Positions 23,803 to 32,512 are shown, numbered from the stretch's first letter. The stretch: DNA of 54,885 nt from an uncultured Clostridia bacterium (GCA_947628505.1 CANRAD010000014.1:1-54885); one strand, 5' to 3'. Notes: generated from the sequence alone by a model not told the origin. Numbers and translations are program-made.

Positions 23803-24663
23803 ATGGTCGATTTATCCTCCTTCGTAGGCCAACTTGCAAGCGATATAGCTGCCGCTCGCACTTATGCGGATTATTACGCGGCGAGCGCGAGCGAACAGTA
23901 TCATGCCGATCCTTTCGTGAAGAACTTACCCGTTCCGCATTACATAATAGACGATGTGGAACTCGAAGTGCCCGTTATGGTAGTCGGCATAACCAAAAAT
24001 TCCGACGAGTTTGCCGCTCAGAAGGAAGAACTGTTCGAGACGATAAAAACCAATCTGCCCATATATTTGGTGCGTTCTTATAAGTATAACTTCGTAAATT
24101 TACGCGAGGAAGAAAAACTTAAAGAGGCGGAAAAAAACAAGTCGCGCGAAAAACTGCGCGTCGAGAGTACGGGCGGAGAAGAGCGTTCTCAGGAGCGGCA
24201 GGAAGACGTCAACGTGGAGTTTTCCAACGAGCAGCTCGAAGAATTTACGGCTTCCGCGAAAGCCATAACGGAAAATATGGTCAAAAACGTGAAGCGCTAT
24301 TTCGATACGTATACTTACGATATAGTTAAAATTCTCGATCTTGCGGACGATTTCAGAGAAAAGCTCAAACGCGAAATAAAAAAAGACGTTTCGGGATACA
24401 AGAAAAATGCCCGGCCTTACGCGTCGGACGAAGCCATAGAGCAGTCGGCGAAGTTCGTGGGGAATCTCATGTTCTTCGAGTTCAAACGGATAATGCGCTC
24501 GTCCGCGGCGGTGCAGGTGGACATAAACACGGTGAAGATGAACGAATACGCCACTCAGGATTGCCTTATGCACATAAAACTCAAAATAAAGGAGCAGGAT
24601 CTCACCCTTCAAGTCGAAGAGGACGAAAAAGGCAAGGAAAAGAGATACCTTTCTTTGACGTAA
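23803..24663 (+). CDS. Uncharacterised partner of the DUF2589 protein
   Basis: 286 residues, no family that I can name. The N-terminus (LASDIAAARTYADYYAASASEQYHADPF, helical) leads into LPVPHYIIDDVELEVPVMVVG, which resembles in rhythm the VPIPFIRVSSTDIELNVKIN block of the DUF2589 protein. The middle is a long, highly charged helical region (about 105-150, Lys/Glu/Arg-rich), followed by more helix and a C-terminal beta-rich segment VQVDINTVKM ... LMHIKLKIKEQDLTLQVEED. No signal peptide. Tight spacing on both sides (3 and 1 bases) makes a joint complex with its neighbours likely. Function unknown. Confidence 0.75.
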   Translation: MVDLSSFVGQLASDIAAARTYADYYAASASEQYHADPFVKNLPVPHYIIDDVELEVPVMVVGITKNSDEFAAQKEELFETIKTNLPIYLVRSYKYNFVNLREEEKLKEAEKNKSREKLRVESTGGEERSQERQEDVNVEFSNEQLEEFTASAKAITENMVKNVKRYFDTYTYDIVKILDLADDFREKLKREIKKDVSGYKKNARPYASDEAIEQSAKFVGNLMFFEFKRIMRSSAAVQVDINTVKMNEYATQDCLMHIKLKIKEQDLTLQVEEDEKGKEKRYLSLT

Positions 24664-24664
24664 T

Positions 24665-25216
24665 ATGCTTAACTATGCGGTGTATTTAAAATTGCAACAA
24701 GAGGCGGCGGGACTTTCGTCTTTGACGCAGTATCTCAAAAAAAGTCCGGGGCAGTTTGCGGAAAACGCAGAAAAGTTTCTTTCGGAACTTCAAGCGCTTG
24801 CCGACGCGCAGTTGTTGCCGATCTCTTCCGACATTGCGATAGCATTGCAGAAGATAATCTCGTTCGACGGAAGGGAAAAGGAAACGGGCGCGCGTTACAA
24901 CGCGCGAAAAGAGAGAGACAAGCATGCCGTAAGTTGCCTTGAAGATTTGCAGGAAAAACTGAGAACGTATCTCGATAAATACTCGAAAATTTTCGACGAA
25001 AGCGCCGACGTGTGCCGCGGTATAGCGGCGCAGATAGAAACGTTCGGCCCGGGCACGCTTTCCGGGCCGAACGCGGTAGACGTATGCATGGAGACGGCGC
25101 GCCGCGAAGAGGTTTTCAAACCCTACTACGCGCACGTGTTGGGCGTGCTCGGGTTTGTGAACATGCGCGCCGTTTTCGACTCCGTGCTGCCGCAAATCAT
25201 TTATAAAAGGAGATAA
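24665..25216 (+). CDS. Uncharacterised helical protein of the DUF2589 cassette
   Basis: 183 residues starting one base after the preceding stop. Mostly amphipathic helix by composition: ENAEKFLSELQALADAQLLP, then RKERDKHAVSCLEDLQEKLR and LDKYSKIFDES. A short Gly/Pro turn FGPGTLSGPNAVDVCMETAR separates a C-terminal helix ending in IYKRR. No signal peptide or recognised motif. It may be an adaptor or a structural helical bundle in the same complex, which is inference from the operon alone. Confidence 0.7.
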   Translation: MLNYAVYLKLQQEAAGLSSLTQYLKKSPGQFAENAEKFLSELQALADAQLLPISSDIAIALQKIISFDGREKETGARYNARKERDKHAVSCLEDLQEKLRTYLDKYSKIFDESADVCRGIAAQIETFGPGTLSGPNAVDVCMETARREEVFKPYYAHVLGVLGFVNMRAVFDSVLPQIIYKRR

Positions 25217-25220
25217 TTTT

Positions 25221-25664
25221 ATGGATATCAATATTAAAGACATTATAAAAAACGACGGTAAACTCACGGAAGGAGTTTATACGATAACGGGAGTGAGCGG
25301 GTTGCTTGTAACGCTCGTCCCTTCGGGAAGCGGTTATGTTTTCGAACTCCGCGAAGAAAACTATAAGAGCGCGCAGGATTTCAAATTGGAAAGCCTCGGC
25401 GGCGACGTGTGGAGAATAGTTCCCGTGGACGCGGAAAAATACTGCTTCGATATAGCGGGTTGTTCCGATAAGGACGGCGCAAAACTCATATGCTATCAGA
25501 AAAACAATACGAACGCGCAGAAATTCAAAATAGAGAAAGATGGCGACGCGTTCAGAATAAAGACCGGCGCCTCGTCGTATAAAAAGTACATTAAAAGCGC
25601 GGGAACGTTGAGCCAGACTTCGGCAAAGGACGACAGCACTCTCTGGTCGTTTCACATGATTTGA
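25221..25664 (+). CDS. Cytoplasmic ricin-type (beta-trefoil) lectin domain protein
   Basis: 147 residues, SD AAAAGGAG. From about residue 17 the protein is one ricin-B-like beta-trefoil: EGVYTITGVSGLLVTL, then CFDIAGCSDKDGAKLICYQK and NTNAQKFKIEKDGDAFRIKT (two adjoining motifs), with the QxW-like position of the family replaced by QKF/LWSF. Such domains bind sugars or other ligands. It is unusual to find one without a signal peptide in an operon of cytoplasmic proteins, so it may recognise an intracellular or an injected/exported partner. Third-party function unknown. Confidence 0.82.
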   Translation: MDINIKDIIKNDGKLTEGVYTITGVSGLLVTLVPSGSGYVFELREENYKSAQDFKLESLGGDVWRIVPVDAEKYCFDIAGCSDKDGAKLICYQKNNTNAQKFKIEKDGDAFRIKTGASSYKKYIKSAGTLSQTSAKDDSTLWSFHMI

Positions 25665-25677
25665 GGAGAAACACGTT

Positions 25678-26424
25678 ATGTTGAGTAACCCGATATTCAT
25701 TGCAAAATCGCACGACAGAAACGATATAATACCGAAAAATGAATTTAATAAGTTTGCAATTACGCAAATACACAGCGATGAAATATTCATACTCGGCTGG
25801 AACGCCATTGCGGCTGTGGAATTCACAAAAGGAAAGCGTCTTTTGTTCAAGGAATGCCGGAATTGGGGTAAAAGCGAAAAACAGGGATATATAAATGCAG
25901 TTTTCGACGAGATCATAACACTGGGCGTAACCACTTGCACCGTTTTTGCCGTTTACTCCGACAAATTCATCATATTCGGACATCTTGATGAGGGTTATCT
26001 GGAAGAAGGAAGTAAAATCCTCGGCGAGATGCTGGAAAGATATAAAGACTACTTCGATGATAAACCGTTGGTGTTTGTCGACAGAATCGCGGCCGCAAAG
26101 GAAGACACGGACAAAGACAAAAAAAGTTTTAACGAAGACGATTTTGCGGCAATGTTAAAACAAAAAGCCGAAAGCATGGGAGGCTCATATCGCGAATACA
26201 TAAGATATTATCACATATTCACGGTAAACGAGCCCGATGTGCCGTCGGCATGCGATAAACATGATCAAATAGGCTTTTACGTTTCGGAAAGAGGTTTCGA
26301 AATTTTCGGCGATATATCACGTTTGTATTTCGGTCCTCATTCCGGCGATGATTACGAAGAAATAAGCGAATTCAACAATATGGAAGAATTGGCCGAATTG
26401 GCCAAAAAACGTGGATGGGTGTAA
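25678..26424 (+). CDS. Uncharacterised protein of the DUF2589 cassette
   Basis: 248 residues, SD GAGGAGA. I do not recognise a family. The first about 120 residues look like an alpha/beta domain (FAITQIHSDEIFILGWNAIA, later VFDEIITLGVTTCTVFAVYS and FIIFGHLD). A charged linker (AAKEDTDKDKKSF) leads to a second, acidic part with the segment EYIRYYHIFTVNEP and the C-terminal helix NNMEELAELAKKRGW. No membrane segment. Codon use is a little AT-richer than in the genes before it. The following HTH gene overlaps its end by ten bases. Confidence 0.7.
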   Translation: MLSNPIFIAKSHDRNDIIPKNEFNKFAITQIHSDEIFILGWNAIAAVEFTKGKRLLFKECRNWGKSEKQGYINAVFDEIITLGVTTCTVFAVYSDKFIIFGHLDEGYLEEGSKILGEMLERYKDYFDDKPLVFVDRIAAAKEDTDKDKKSFNEDDFAAMLKQKAESMGGSYREYIRYYHIFTVNEPDVPSACDKHDQIGFYVSERGFEIFGDISRLYFGPHSGDDYEEISEFNNMEELAELAKKRGWV

Positions 26425-26741
26425 AATACGATAGGCAGATAGACGTTATAAATCTTCTTTTAAAAGGAGGAAGAGTAACCATAGCGAATATCTCCTACAG
26501 ATTGGGCGTGAGCGCGCGCACGATAAAGCGCGATATTGCCGATTTGCAGTTTCATTTCCCCATAGATACCTTTCAAGGAAGAGGAGGAGGGATAGAAATG
26601 AATAAATGTTTTACGCTCGGAGGCTATATGCTTAAAAGAGAGCACGTGCAGCTCATAAAGCGCGCTCTCGAATATCTTGCACATTCCCAAGCGAAAGAAA
26701 GCGCCTCGGCCGCGGAACTTCTCGGCTGGCTGTTTTCATAG
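26415..26741 (+). CDS. Small HTH protein (DeoR/HTH_11-like) ending the cassette
   Basis: 108 residues. The N-terminal winged HTH reads YDRQIDVINLLLKGGRVTIA, then YRLGVSARTIKRDIADLQ, and is of the HTH_11/DeoR type, as found in WYL-domain regulators. No WYL or sugar-phosphate domain follows; instead a short helical tail (KREHVQLIKRALEYLAHSQA). ATG 26415 lies inside the previous gene, whose stop is at 26422-26424. A regulator of the cassette is likely; the terminator at 26760 closes the unit. Confidence 0.78.
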   Translation: MGVKYDRQIDVINLLLKGGRVTIANISYRLGVSARTIKRDIADLQFHFPIDTFQGRGGGIEMNKCFTLGGYMLKREHVQLIKRALEYLAHSQAKESASAAELLGWLFS

Positions 26742-26759
26742 CTTACTTATTCCCCTCGA

Positions 26760-26793
26760 TTTTTCCGCGGCGTTTGCCGCGGAAAAATTTTTT
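26760..26793 (+). terminator. Strong terminator closing the DUF2589 cassette
   Basis: Arms TTTTTCCGCGGC (26760-26771) and GCCGCGGAAAAA (26776-26787), loop GTTT, followed by six Ts. Eighteen bases after the HTH stop. Confidence 0.9.
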
Positions 26794-26996
26794 GTTTTTA
26801 ACGCGTAACATTTTTGCGCGCCCGGAAGTCTTTTTATGTAAAGGCCGAACACGAACGGTTGCGCCGGTTTGCAACCGTTCGGGCGCCGTAGGCAGAATAT
26901 GTTTTGACGTCGGCGGGATTTCGGCGCTTTATCATTTCGGACAAAGCTCACCCCGGCGCACGCGCGTCGTCCTCGCAAGCCGCGCATGCGCAACGG

Positions 26997-27021
26997 CGCG
27001 CGGCAATTTTATTGCCGCGCG
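26997..27021. terminator. Hairpin downstream of a small minus-strand gene
   Basis: Arms CGCGCGGCAAT and ATTGCCGCGCG with loop TTT; TTTCGTTT follows on the plus strand. It lies six bases after the stop of the small gene at 27028. The 200 bases between the terminator at 26760 and this point hold no gene I can support. Confidence 0.55.
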
Positions 27022-27027
27022 TTTCGT

Positions 27028-27225
27028 TTATTCTCCGCGGGCATACAGAATTATTTCGTATATTGGCCGCTCCTCGTCAATCATCGCAATCATTTTCCGC
27101 ATTTTTTCCGCGCTTCCCGGAGAATCGCACGCCATGTCGCAGGCAACCTTGGCGCACGCCGTGCGATATCTGTGTTTTTCCGCCTTTTCAAGAAATTCTT
27201 TTCTGAGTTTTTTAACGCTTTTCAT
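27028..27225 (-). CDS. Small uncharacterised basic protein
   Basis: 65 residues from ATG 27225 (an ATG at 27231 is also possible; AAGG lies just upstream of both). The sequence MKSVKKLRKEFLEKAEKHRY, then a Cys-containing middle (ACAKVACDMACDSP) and an amphipathic C-terminus, looks like a real small protein. It has an SD and is followed by a hairpin. I know no family. Two-sided evidence is weak, so it may also be a chance frame. Confidence 0.5.
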   Translation of the reverse strand: MKSVKKLRKEFLEKAEKHRYRTACAKVACDMACDSPGSAEKMRKMIAMIDEERPIYEIILYARGE

Positions 27226-27341
27226 GTGCATGCCGCCTTGTAAAAGCAATTATATAGCGTTAATATGACAGAAAACGGTATGATTAAAAAAATTTTCGAA
27301 TAATTATCTTCGTCGCGTTTGCGCTTCGGCCGCGGCCCAGG

Positions 27342-27370
27342 TTGACTTGCGCGCCGTTTTGTGATACGCT
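27342..27370 (+). promoter_or_regulatory. Promoter of the HAD-family gene
   Basis: TTGACT (27342-27347), 17 bases, TACGCT (27365-27370); predicted leader of about 25 bases with SD GGAG before ATG 27402. Confidence 0.6.
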
Positions 27371-27401
27371 GGTAGTCGGAATTATACGTGGAGATTAGGA
27401 T

Positions 27402-28253
27402 ATGAATTGTAAAAGAAAGCCCGTTCTGGCGATATGCTACGATTTCGACAGAACGCTCTCGCCCGACGATATGCAGGCGCAGGGATATATACAGTCCGTC
27501 GGTTACGACGTGGAGGAATTCTGGAAGCAGGCGAACGAGCTTGCCGCCGAGAACGATATGGACGTAAATCTCGCATATATGTACAAGATGGTCTGCGAAG
27601 CCGAGGGAAATCTCGTGCTCAACAAGAAGGCGCTCGGAGAATACGGCTCGAAGGTGAAACTTTACAGCGGCGTCGAGAGCTGGTTCGGAAGGATAAACGC
27701 TTACGGCAAGAAGGCCGGAGTGGAAGTGGAGCATTACGTTATTTCTTCCGGACTGAAAGAGATGATATGCGGCACTTGCATAGCAAAGGAGTTCAAAGCC
27801 GTTTACGCGAGCAGTTTTTATTACAATTCGCGCGGCGTGGCAAAATGGCCCGCGCAGGCTGTAAACTATACGAACAAAACGCAGTTTCTGTTCAGAATAT
27901 CCAAGGGCGTGCTCGATATAAACGACGCGGGCGTAAACGAATATTTCAGACCGGAAGAGCTGAGAATACCGTTCGGGAATATGGTTTACATAGGCGACAG
28001 CGACACGGACATACCGTGCATGAAGCTGGTCAATACTTACGGCGGACATTCCATAGGCGTTTACGATCCTGCCACGGGCGACACGAACAAGGTGTCGAAG
28101 ATGATAAAAAACAACAGGATAAGGTATTACGCCCCCGCGGATTATTCGGCGAACGGCGAGTTGGAGTCGCTCATAAAGGCTATAATCGACAAGACTGCGG
28201 CGGACGAAACGCTTTTGAAAAAGCATCTCAAAGATATGGGAGAAGCGCGATAA
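27402..28253 (+). CDS. HAD-family phosphatase
   Basis: 283 residues. HAD motif I is CYDFDRTLSPDD with the nucleophilic and acid/base Asp; motif II is YVISSGLKEM; motif III/IV are the Lys of KTQF and YIGDSDTDIPCM. The fold resembles phosphoserine-phosphatase-like HAD enzymes, with a helical cap between motifs I and II. Similar proteins in Clostridia are annotated only as haloacid-dehalogenase-like hydrolases. A small phosphorylated metabolite is the likely substrate. Single gene with its own promoter and terminator. Confidence 0.87.
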   Translation: MNCKRKPVLAICYDFDRTLSPDDMQAQGYIQSVGYDVEEFWKQANELAAENDMDVNLAYMYKMVCEAEGNLVLNKKALGEYGSKVKLYSGVESWFGRINAYGKKAGVEVEHYVISSGLKEMICGTCIAKEFKAVYASSFYYNSRGVAKWPAQAVNYTNKTQFLFRISKGVLDINDAGVNEYFRPEELRIPFGNMVYIGDSDTDIPCMKLVNTYGGHSIGVYDPATGDTNKVSKMIKNNRIRYYAPADYSANGELESLIKAIIDKTAADETLLKKHLKDMGEAR

Positions 28254-28267
28254 ACGTATAAAAAAAT

Positions 28268-28298
28268 AACGGCGGCGGGCCGAATGCCCGCCGCCGTT
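28268..28298. terminator. Bidirectional terminator between HAD gene and ktrA
   Basis: Perfect 13-bp arms AACGGCGGCGGGC and GCCCGCCGCCGTT with loop CGAAT; TT on the plus side, A-run (minus-strand Ts) on the other. Confidence 0.85.
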
Positions 28299-28308
28299 TT
28301 GCAATGTG

Positions 28309-28962
28309 TTATTTGGTTTTGTTTGAGAATTCGAGTATTGTTTCGGTATTTCCGAACACCACCATATGATCGCCCTCTTCGAATACGTAATTGGCGTCGG
28401 GCACGGGAACTATCTCGTTGCCCTTTTTTATGGTAAGGATGTTGAGGCCGTGTTTTGCGCGCGGATTGACGTCGACGAGCGATTTCCCGCGCCACTTTGC
28501 GGGCACGGCTATTTCGAATATCGAATATTTCTGGTCGAGTTCGATATAGTCGTAAACTTTTTCGGCGTTGATTTTAACGGCGAGCTTTTCGGCTATATCT
28601 CTGTTGGGATATATGACTTCGTCCGCGCCCACGCGGAAGAGGAATTTGCGCTGTATGTCCGTATTGGCGCGCGAAACGACGTATCTTGCGCCCAAATCCT
28701 TCAAAATAGAGGTTATTTCGAGCGAAGATTGAAAATCGTCGCCTATGGCGACCACGCACACGTCGTAAGAGGGGATATCGAGCGATTTCATGCTCTCCAC
28801 GTTCATTCCGTTTGCGATAAGCGCGCCGGCGTACTTGGGCGCGAGCATGTCTATAACGTCTTCGTTTCTGTCGACTATCATAACTTCGTCGCCCATGCCG
28901 AGCAGACTTTCGCCGAGTATCTGGCCGAATTTACCGAGACCGATCAATAGTACCGATTTCAT
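28309..28962 (-). CDS. ktrA: KtrA/TrkA-type potassium uptake regulatory subunit
   Basis: 217 residues. RCK domain with the Rossmann nucleotide site LIGLGKFGQILGESLL, the acidic MIVDRNEDVI at the second strand and VVAIGDDFQSSLEITSIL; a RCK_C/TrkA-C domain follows from about residue 140 (SIFEIAVPAKWRGKSLVDVN). It binds ATP/ADP or c-di-AMP and gates the membrane subunit KtrB. The gene follows ktrB by 43 bases in the same operon. Confidence 0.93.
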   Translation of the reverse strand: MKSVLLIGLGKFGQILGESLLGMGDEVMIVDRNEDVIDMLAPKYAGALIANGMNVESMKSLDIPSYDVCVVAIGDDFQSSLEITSILKDLGARYVVSRANTDIQRKFLFRVGADEVIYPNRDIAEKLAVKINAEKVYDYIELDQKYSIFEIAVPAKWRGKSLVDVNPRAKHGLNILTIKKGNEIVPVPDANYVFEEGDHMVVFGNTETILEFSNKTK

Positions 28963-29005
28963 TTATACCTCCGTATACGCAATATATTTGCGTATTTTTT
29001 TTATT

Positions 29006-30382
29006 TCAGCCTATCAGAAGCGTATCAACCGGCTTTCTGATATCCGAAGTTTTGCGCTTGCTCGCAACGGCGAACGCAAGCGTTAGAATTCCCACTCTGC
29101 CCGCATACATGAGAATTATCACAATGGCTTTCGAAGCGGGTTGCAAAGTGGACGTGAAGTTGACAATAGCTCCGCCGGCGCTCTCTACGTCAAGAGAAAT
29201 ACCCACCGTGCCGAGAGCGGAAACACATTCGAACAGAACGTTTTTGAAATTCGCCGTGTCGCCCTCTATCGCGCAGATGGATATCGTGGTAACCATGAGT
29301 ATCATAAGGCAAGCCGTAAATATCGCAAGCGCTTGCGACAAAAGCGAATATTCTATTCTTTTCGAGCCTATGTTTATATCTTTGTTGCCGCGGAAAGCCC
29401 CTAACATGCCCATGACTATGACGGCGAAAGTGCCGACCTTGATGCCGCCCGCGGTGGAGCCGGAGCTGCCGCCTATGAACATCAGAATTATCGTAAGCAG
29501 ATATCCGCTCTCGCTGAAATAAGCGGGGTTGGTCGTGTAGAAGCCGGCCGTTCTCGGCGTCGTGGCGTTGAAGAACGAGACGAGCAGTTTTTCCCCGAAG
29601 TCATAGTCGGCATAATAGGAATTGTTCCATTCGAAACCGAGGAAGAGCGCCGTGGACGTAACGAGCAGAAAAGCCGACATTATGAGCACAATCTTCGTGT
29701 TGAGCTGGAATTTTTTGAATCTGAAACGGCAGTCGAAAACGTCTCCCCACACGCAGAAACCCAAGCCGCCGACTATTATGAGCGCGCAGATGGTCAAAGA
29801 GACGAGCGGATCCGTGGCGTAATGAGTGAGCGATTCGTAGCCCGCCCAGCCCATCAGATCGAAACCGGCGTTGCAGAAAGCGGAAACGGAGTGAAAGACG
29901 GCGAAATAAACGCCTTTGAGCGGCCCGAAATCGGGAATGAAGCGTATCATAAGCAACGCCGCTCCGAGAATTTCGCACGCGGCCGTGCCTATAAAAATCC
30001 TCTTTACGAGCCCAGAAAGCCCCGAGAGCTTGCCGCCGGAGCTTGCGATTACCGCTCTCTTCCCCGAAAGGTTCAGGCCTTTTCCGAAGAGTTGAAAGAG
30101 GACGGAAACTATCGTCATGAAGCCGAGGCCGCCGGTCTGAATGAGAATGAGTATGACTATTTGCCCGAACACCGACCAATGCGCGCCCGTATTGAACGGG
30201 GTGAGCCCCGTAACGCACGTCGCGCTCGCGGCCGTAAAGAGGGCGTCGAGGTAATCGGTGGAAGAGCCGTCCTTCGTGGCCGCCGGGATTATCAGCAGCA
30301 GACTGCCCGTTATTATAACAGCCAGGTAGCCGAGGGCGAGCATCTGCCATATCGATATTTTTTTTCTGCGCTTTTTAATCAT
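29006..30382 (-). CDS. ktrB: KtrB/TrkH-type potassium translocating subunit
   Basis: 458 residues with the four pore (M1-P-M2) repeats of the Trk/Ktr family. Pore-loop glycine regions can be seen as AASATCVTGLTPF, SVSAFCNAGFDLMG, TTPRTAGF and CVSALGTVGISLD. It forms a dimeric potassium (possibly sodium-coupled) transporter with KtrA. The length is typical of KtrB rather than TrkH. ATG 30382 is only a few bases from the predicted transcription start (promoter at 30395-30423). Confidence 0.93.
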   Translation of the reverse strand: MIKKRRKKISIWQMLALGYLAVIITGSLLLIIPAATKDGSSTDYLDALFTAASATCVTGLTPFNTGAHWSVFGQIVILILIQTGGLGFMTIVSVLFQLFGKGLNLSGKRAVIASSGGKLSGLSGLVKRIFIGTAACEILGAALLMIRFIPDFGPLKGVYFAVFHSVSAFCNAGFDLMGWAGYESLTHYATDPLVSLTICALIIVGGLGFCVWGDVFDCRFRFKKFQLNTKIVLIMSAFLLVTSTALFLGFEWNNSYYADYDFGEKLLVSFFNATTPRTAGFYTTNPAYFSESGYLLTIILMFIGGSSGSTAGGIKVGTFAVIVMGMLGAFRGNKDINIGSKRIEYSLLSQALAIFTACLMILMVTTISICAIEGDTANFKNVLFECVSALGTVGISLDVESAGGAIVNFTSTLQPASKAIVIILMYAGRVGILTLAFAVASKRKTSDIRKPVDTLLIG

Positions 30383-30394
30383 AAATTCCCGTTA

Positions 30395-30423
30395 ATAATA
30401 TCACAGCGCGCGCAAGTTGTCAA
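30395..30423 (-). promoter_or_regulatory. Promoter of ktrBA
   Basis: On the minus strand TTGACA (30423-30418), 17 bases, TATTAT (30400-30395). Predicted start about 30388, giving a leader of about six bases before ATG 30382. Confidence 0.7.
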
Positions 30424-30500
30424 TATTTTGCGCGTGTGCGCGTTAACACCTTTTCGGCGATCCGGCATATTGTAGAATATCGCAATTTTAAGGTGAAAGC

Positions 30501-31118
30501 ATGCAAAACGAATTTTCAAGCGGCATTTACGTTTCGGCGGACAGCATAGTTGAGGACGGGGCCAGGATATTTGCGCCCGCATACATATCGGGCGGCTCGC
30601 ATATATTATCGGGTGCGCGCATAATGCCTTTTTCGCACATAGAAAATTCATATGTCGGGGAAGGCACGGTTGTGTATTCGAGCACGTTGATAGGCGCGCA
30701 CGTGGAGAAAAACTGTACGATAGGTCCGTATGCATATCTTCGTTGCGGCGCAACCGTGGGCGAGAGATGCAGAATAGGCGATTTCGTTGAGATAAAGGCC
30801 TCGGATATCGGCCCCGGCACGAAAGCGGCGCATCACGCTTACATAGGGGACGCGGTAGTGGGCGAAAACGTCAATATAGGCTGCGGCGTGGTTTTCTGCA
30901 ACTATAACGGCAGAACAAAGAGCAAAAGCGTTGTCGAGGACGGCGTTTTCATAGGCGCGAACAGCAATCTCGTAGCGCCTTTGCTCATCAAAAGGGGCGC
31001 ATATATAGCCGCGGGAACGACGGTAACGTGCGATTTGGCGGACGGCGATCTCTGTATAGGCAGACAGCGCGAAAAAGTGCTTCGTGGCGGAGCCGCCGGG
31101 AGGTATGAAAACGGGTAA
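30501..31118 (+). CDS. Stand-alone GlmU-type glucosamine-1-phosphate N-acetyltransferase
   Basis: 205 residues, a left-handed beta-helix made of hexapeptide repeats. It matches only the C-terminal half of GlmU: CRIGDFVEIKASDIGPGTKA, then AHHAYIGDAVVGENVNIGCG, NYNGRTKSKS and FIGANSNLVAP with AAGTTVT. The catalytic His and the Asn/Tyr/Lys residues of the acetyl-CoA site are kept; a conserved Ser is replaced by Ala. The uridyltransferase half is absent here, so it is either a split GlmU or a related acyltransferase. It overlaps glmM by 14 bases, which points to UDP-GlcNAc synthesis. SD AAGGTGA. Confidence 0.85.
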   Translation: MQNEFSSGIYVSADSIVEDGARIFAPAYISGGSHILSGARIMPFSHIENSYVGEGTVVYSSTLIGAHVEKNCTIGPYAYLRCGATVGERCRIGDFVEIKASDIGPGTKAAHHAYIGDAVVGENVNIGCGVVFCNYNGRTKSKSVVEDGVFIGANSNLVAPLLIKRGAYIAAGTTVTCDLADGDLCIGRQREKVLRGGAAGRYENG

Positions 31119-32475
31119 ATATTTCGGCACGGACGGCTTCCGCGGCGAGGCCGGTTCCGCGATAACGGCCGAACACGCGTATAAGGCAGGCAGAGTTATA
31201 GGCTGGTATTTCGGCGCGCGCATCGGCGCGCGCTGTCGCGCGGTTATCGGCAAGGATACCCGGCTTTCCTCGTATATGCTCGAATATTCCATCGCCGCGG
31301 GGCTCACCGCCTCGGGCGCGGACGCATATATCATGCACGTAACCACCACGGCGTCGGTATCCTATATCGCCAGATGCGACGGCTTCGACTGCGGGATAAT
31401 GATATCCGCAAGCCACAACGCATATGCGGACAACGGCATAAAACTCATAAATTCTCAGGGCGAAAAACTTACGGGGGAACTGATTGCTTTAATAGAGAGC
31501 TATTTCGACGGAGATTTTATCCCGTTCGGCGGCGTGGATATCCCCTTTGCCCGCGGCGAAAAAATAGGCAGAACGGTGGACTATGTTTCCGGCAGGAACA
31601 GATATATAGGTCATCTCATAGCGCTTTCGACGTGCTCGTACAAAAGTCTGAAAGTGGGGCTCGACGGCGCCAACGGCAGCGCTTTCAATATCGCGAGAAG
31701 CGTGTTCGACGCTCTCGGCGCAAAGACGCGCGCGATAGGCTGTTCGCCCGACGGAACCAACGTGAACCGCAACGTCGGCTCGACAAATATAGGCGCGCTC
31801 TCCGAGTTGACCGTTGCCGAAGGGCTGGATATAGGCTTCGCCTTCGACGGCGACGCCGACAGGTGCATAGCCGTGGACGAACGCGGCCGCGAACTCACGG
31901 GCGACGAAATTTTGTATATATGCGCCGAATTTTTAAAAGAGAGAGGGGAACTCAACAAAAACCTCGTCGTGTGCACGGTCATGAGCAACGGCGGACTCAA
32001 AAAAAGTCTTGAAGCCGCGGGCATAGGCGTGGAGATATGCGGCGTGGGCGACAGCGAGGTGTACGCGACAATGGCAAAGACGGGCGCGGTGCTCGGCGGC
32101 GAGAGAAGCGGGCACGTCGTTTTTTCGAAGTACGAATCGACGGGCGACGGCCTTGTTACGGCCATCATGATAATGGAGGCGCTCGTCGAGAAAAAGTGCC
32201 CCGTATCCGAGCTCGTCAAGGGATATAAGGCGTTGCCGCAGGTAACCGTTTCGGTGCCGACAGACGACAAAAAGCGAGCCGCGAGCGAAGTGAGAGAACT
32301 CGCCTTTGAGCTCTCCCGAAGACTGAACGTGCGGATAATCGTGAGGCCGTCCGGAACGGAAAACGCCGTGAGGATAATGGCGGAAGGCGAGGACGAAAAA
32401 ATCTGCGGCAGAGTATGCGAAATTCTGACGGGGAAAATCGCGGAAAACCTTACGCGCCCCGAAAAAGATTGTTGA
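31105..32475 (+). CDS. glmM: Phosphoglucosamine mutase
   Basis: 456 residues from ATG 31105 (SD GGGAGG, inside the end of the preceding gene). Signature motifs: KYFGTDGFRGEAG at the N-terminus, the phosphoserine loop MISASHNAYADNGIK, the metal-binding loop AFDGDADRC, the sugar-binding GGERSGHV and the phosphate-binding RPSGTEN. It converts glucosamine-6-phosphate to glucosamine-1-phosphate in peptidoglycan precursor synthesis. It lies between the acetyltransferase and glmS, so three steps of the pathway are together. Confidence 0.95.
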   Translation: MKTGKYFGTDGFRGEAGSAITAEHAYKAGRVIGWYFGARIGARCRAVIGKDTRLSSYMLEYSIAAGLTASGADAYIMHVTTTASVSYIARCDGFDCGIMISASHNAYADNGIKLINSQGEKLTGELIALIESYFDGDFIPFGGVDIPFARGEKIGRTVDYVSGRNRYIGHLIALSTCSYKSLKVGLDGANGSAFNIARSVFDALGAKTRAIGCSPDGTNVNRNVGSTNIGALSELTVAEGLDIGFAFDGDADRCIAVDERGRELTGDEILYICAEFLKERGELNKNLVVCTVMSNGGLKKSLEAAGIGVEICGVGDSEVYATMAKTGAVLGGERSGHVVFSKYESTGDGLVTAIMIMEALVEKKCPVSELVKGYKALPQVTVSVPTDDKKRAASEVRELAFELSRRLNVRIIVRPSGTENAVRIMAEGEDEKICGRVCEILTGKIAENLTRPEKDC

Positions 32476-32512
32476 TTTGCCGCAATATATGCGTATATGA
32501 CGAGGTGAGAAT

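Noticed and set aside
27222-28304. Minus-strand open frame (360 codons) opposite the HAD gene
   Set aside because: The plus-strand HAD gene has complete motifs and a promoter; the frame is a shadow.
32476-32512. glmS ribozyme
   Set aside because: Only 37 bases separate glmM from glmS, too short for the ribozyme, and the region before the operon is also too short.
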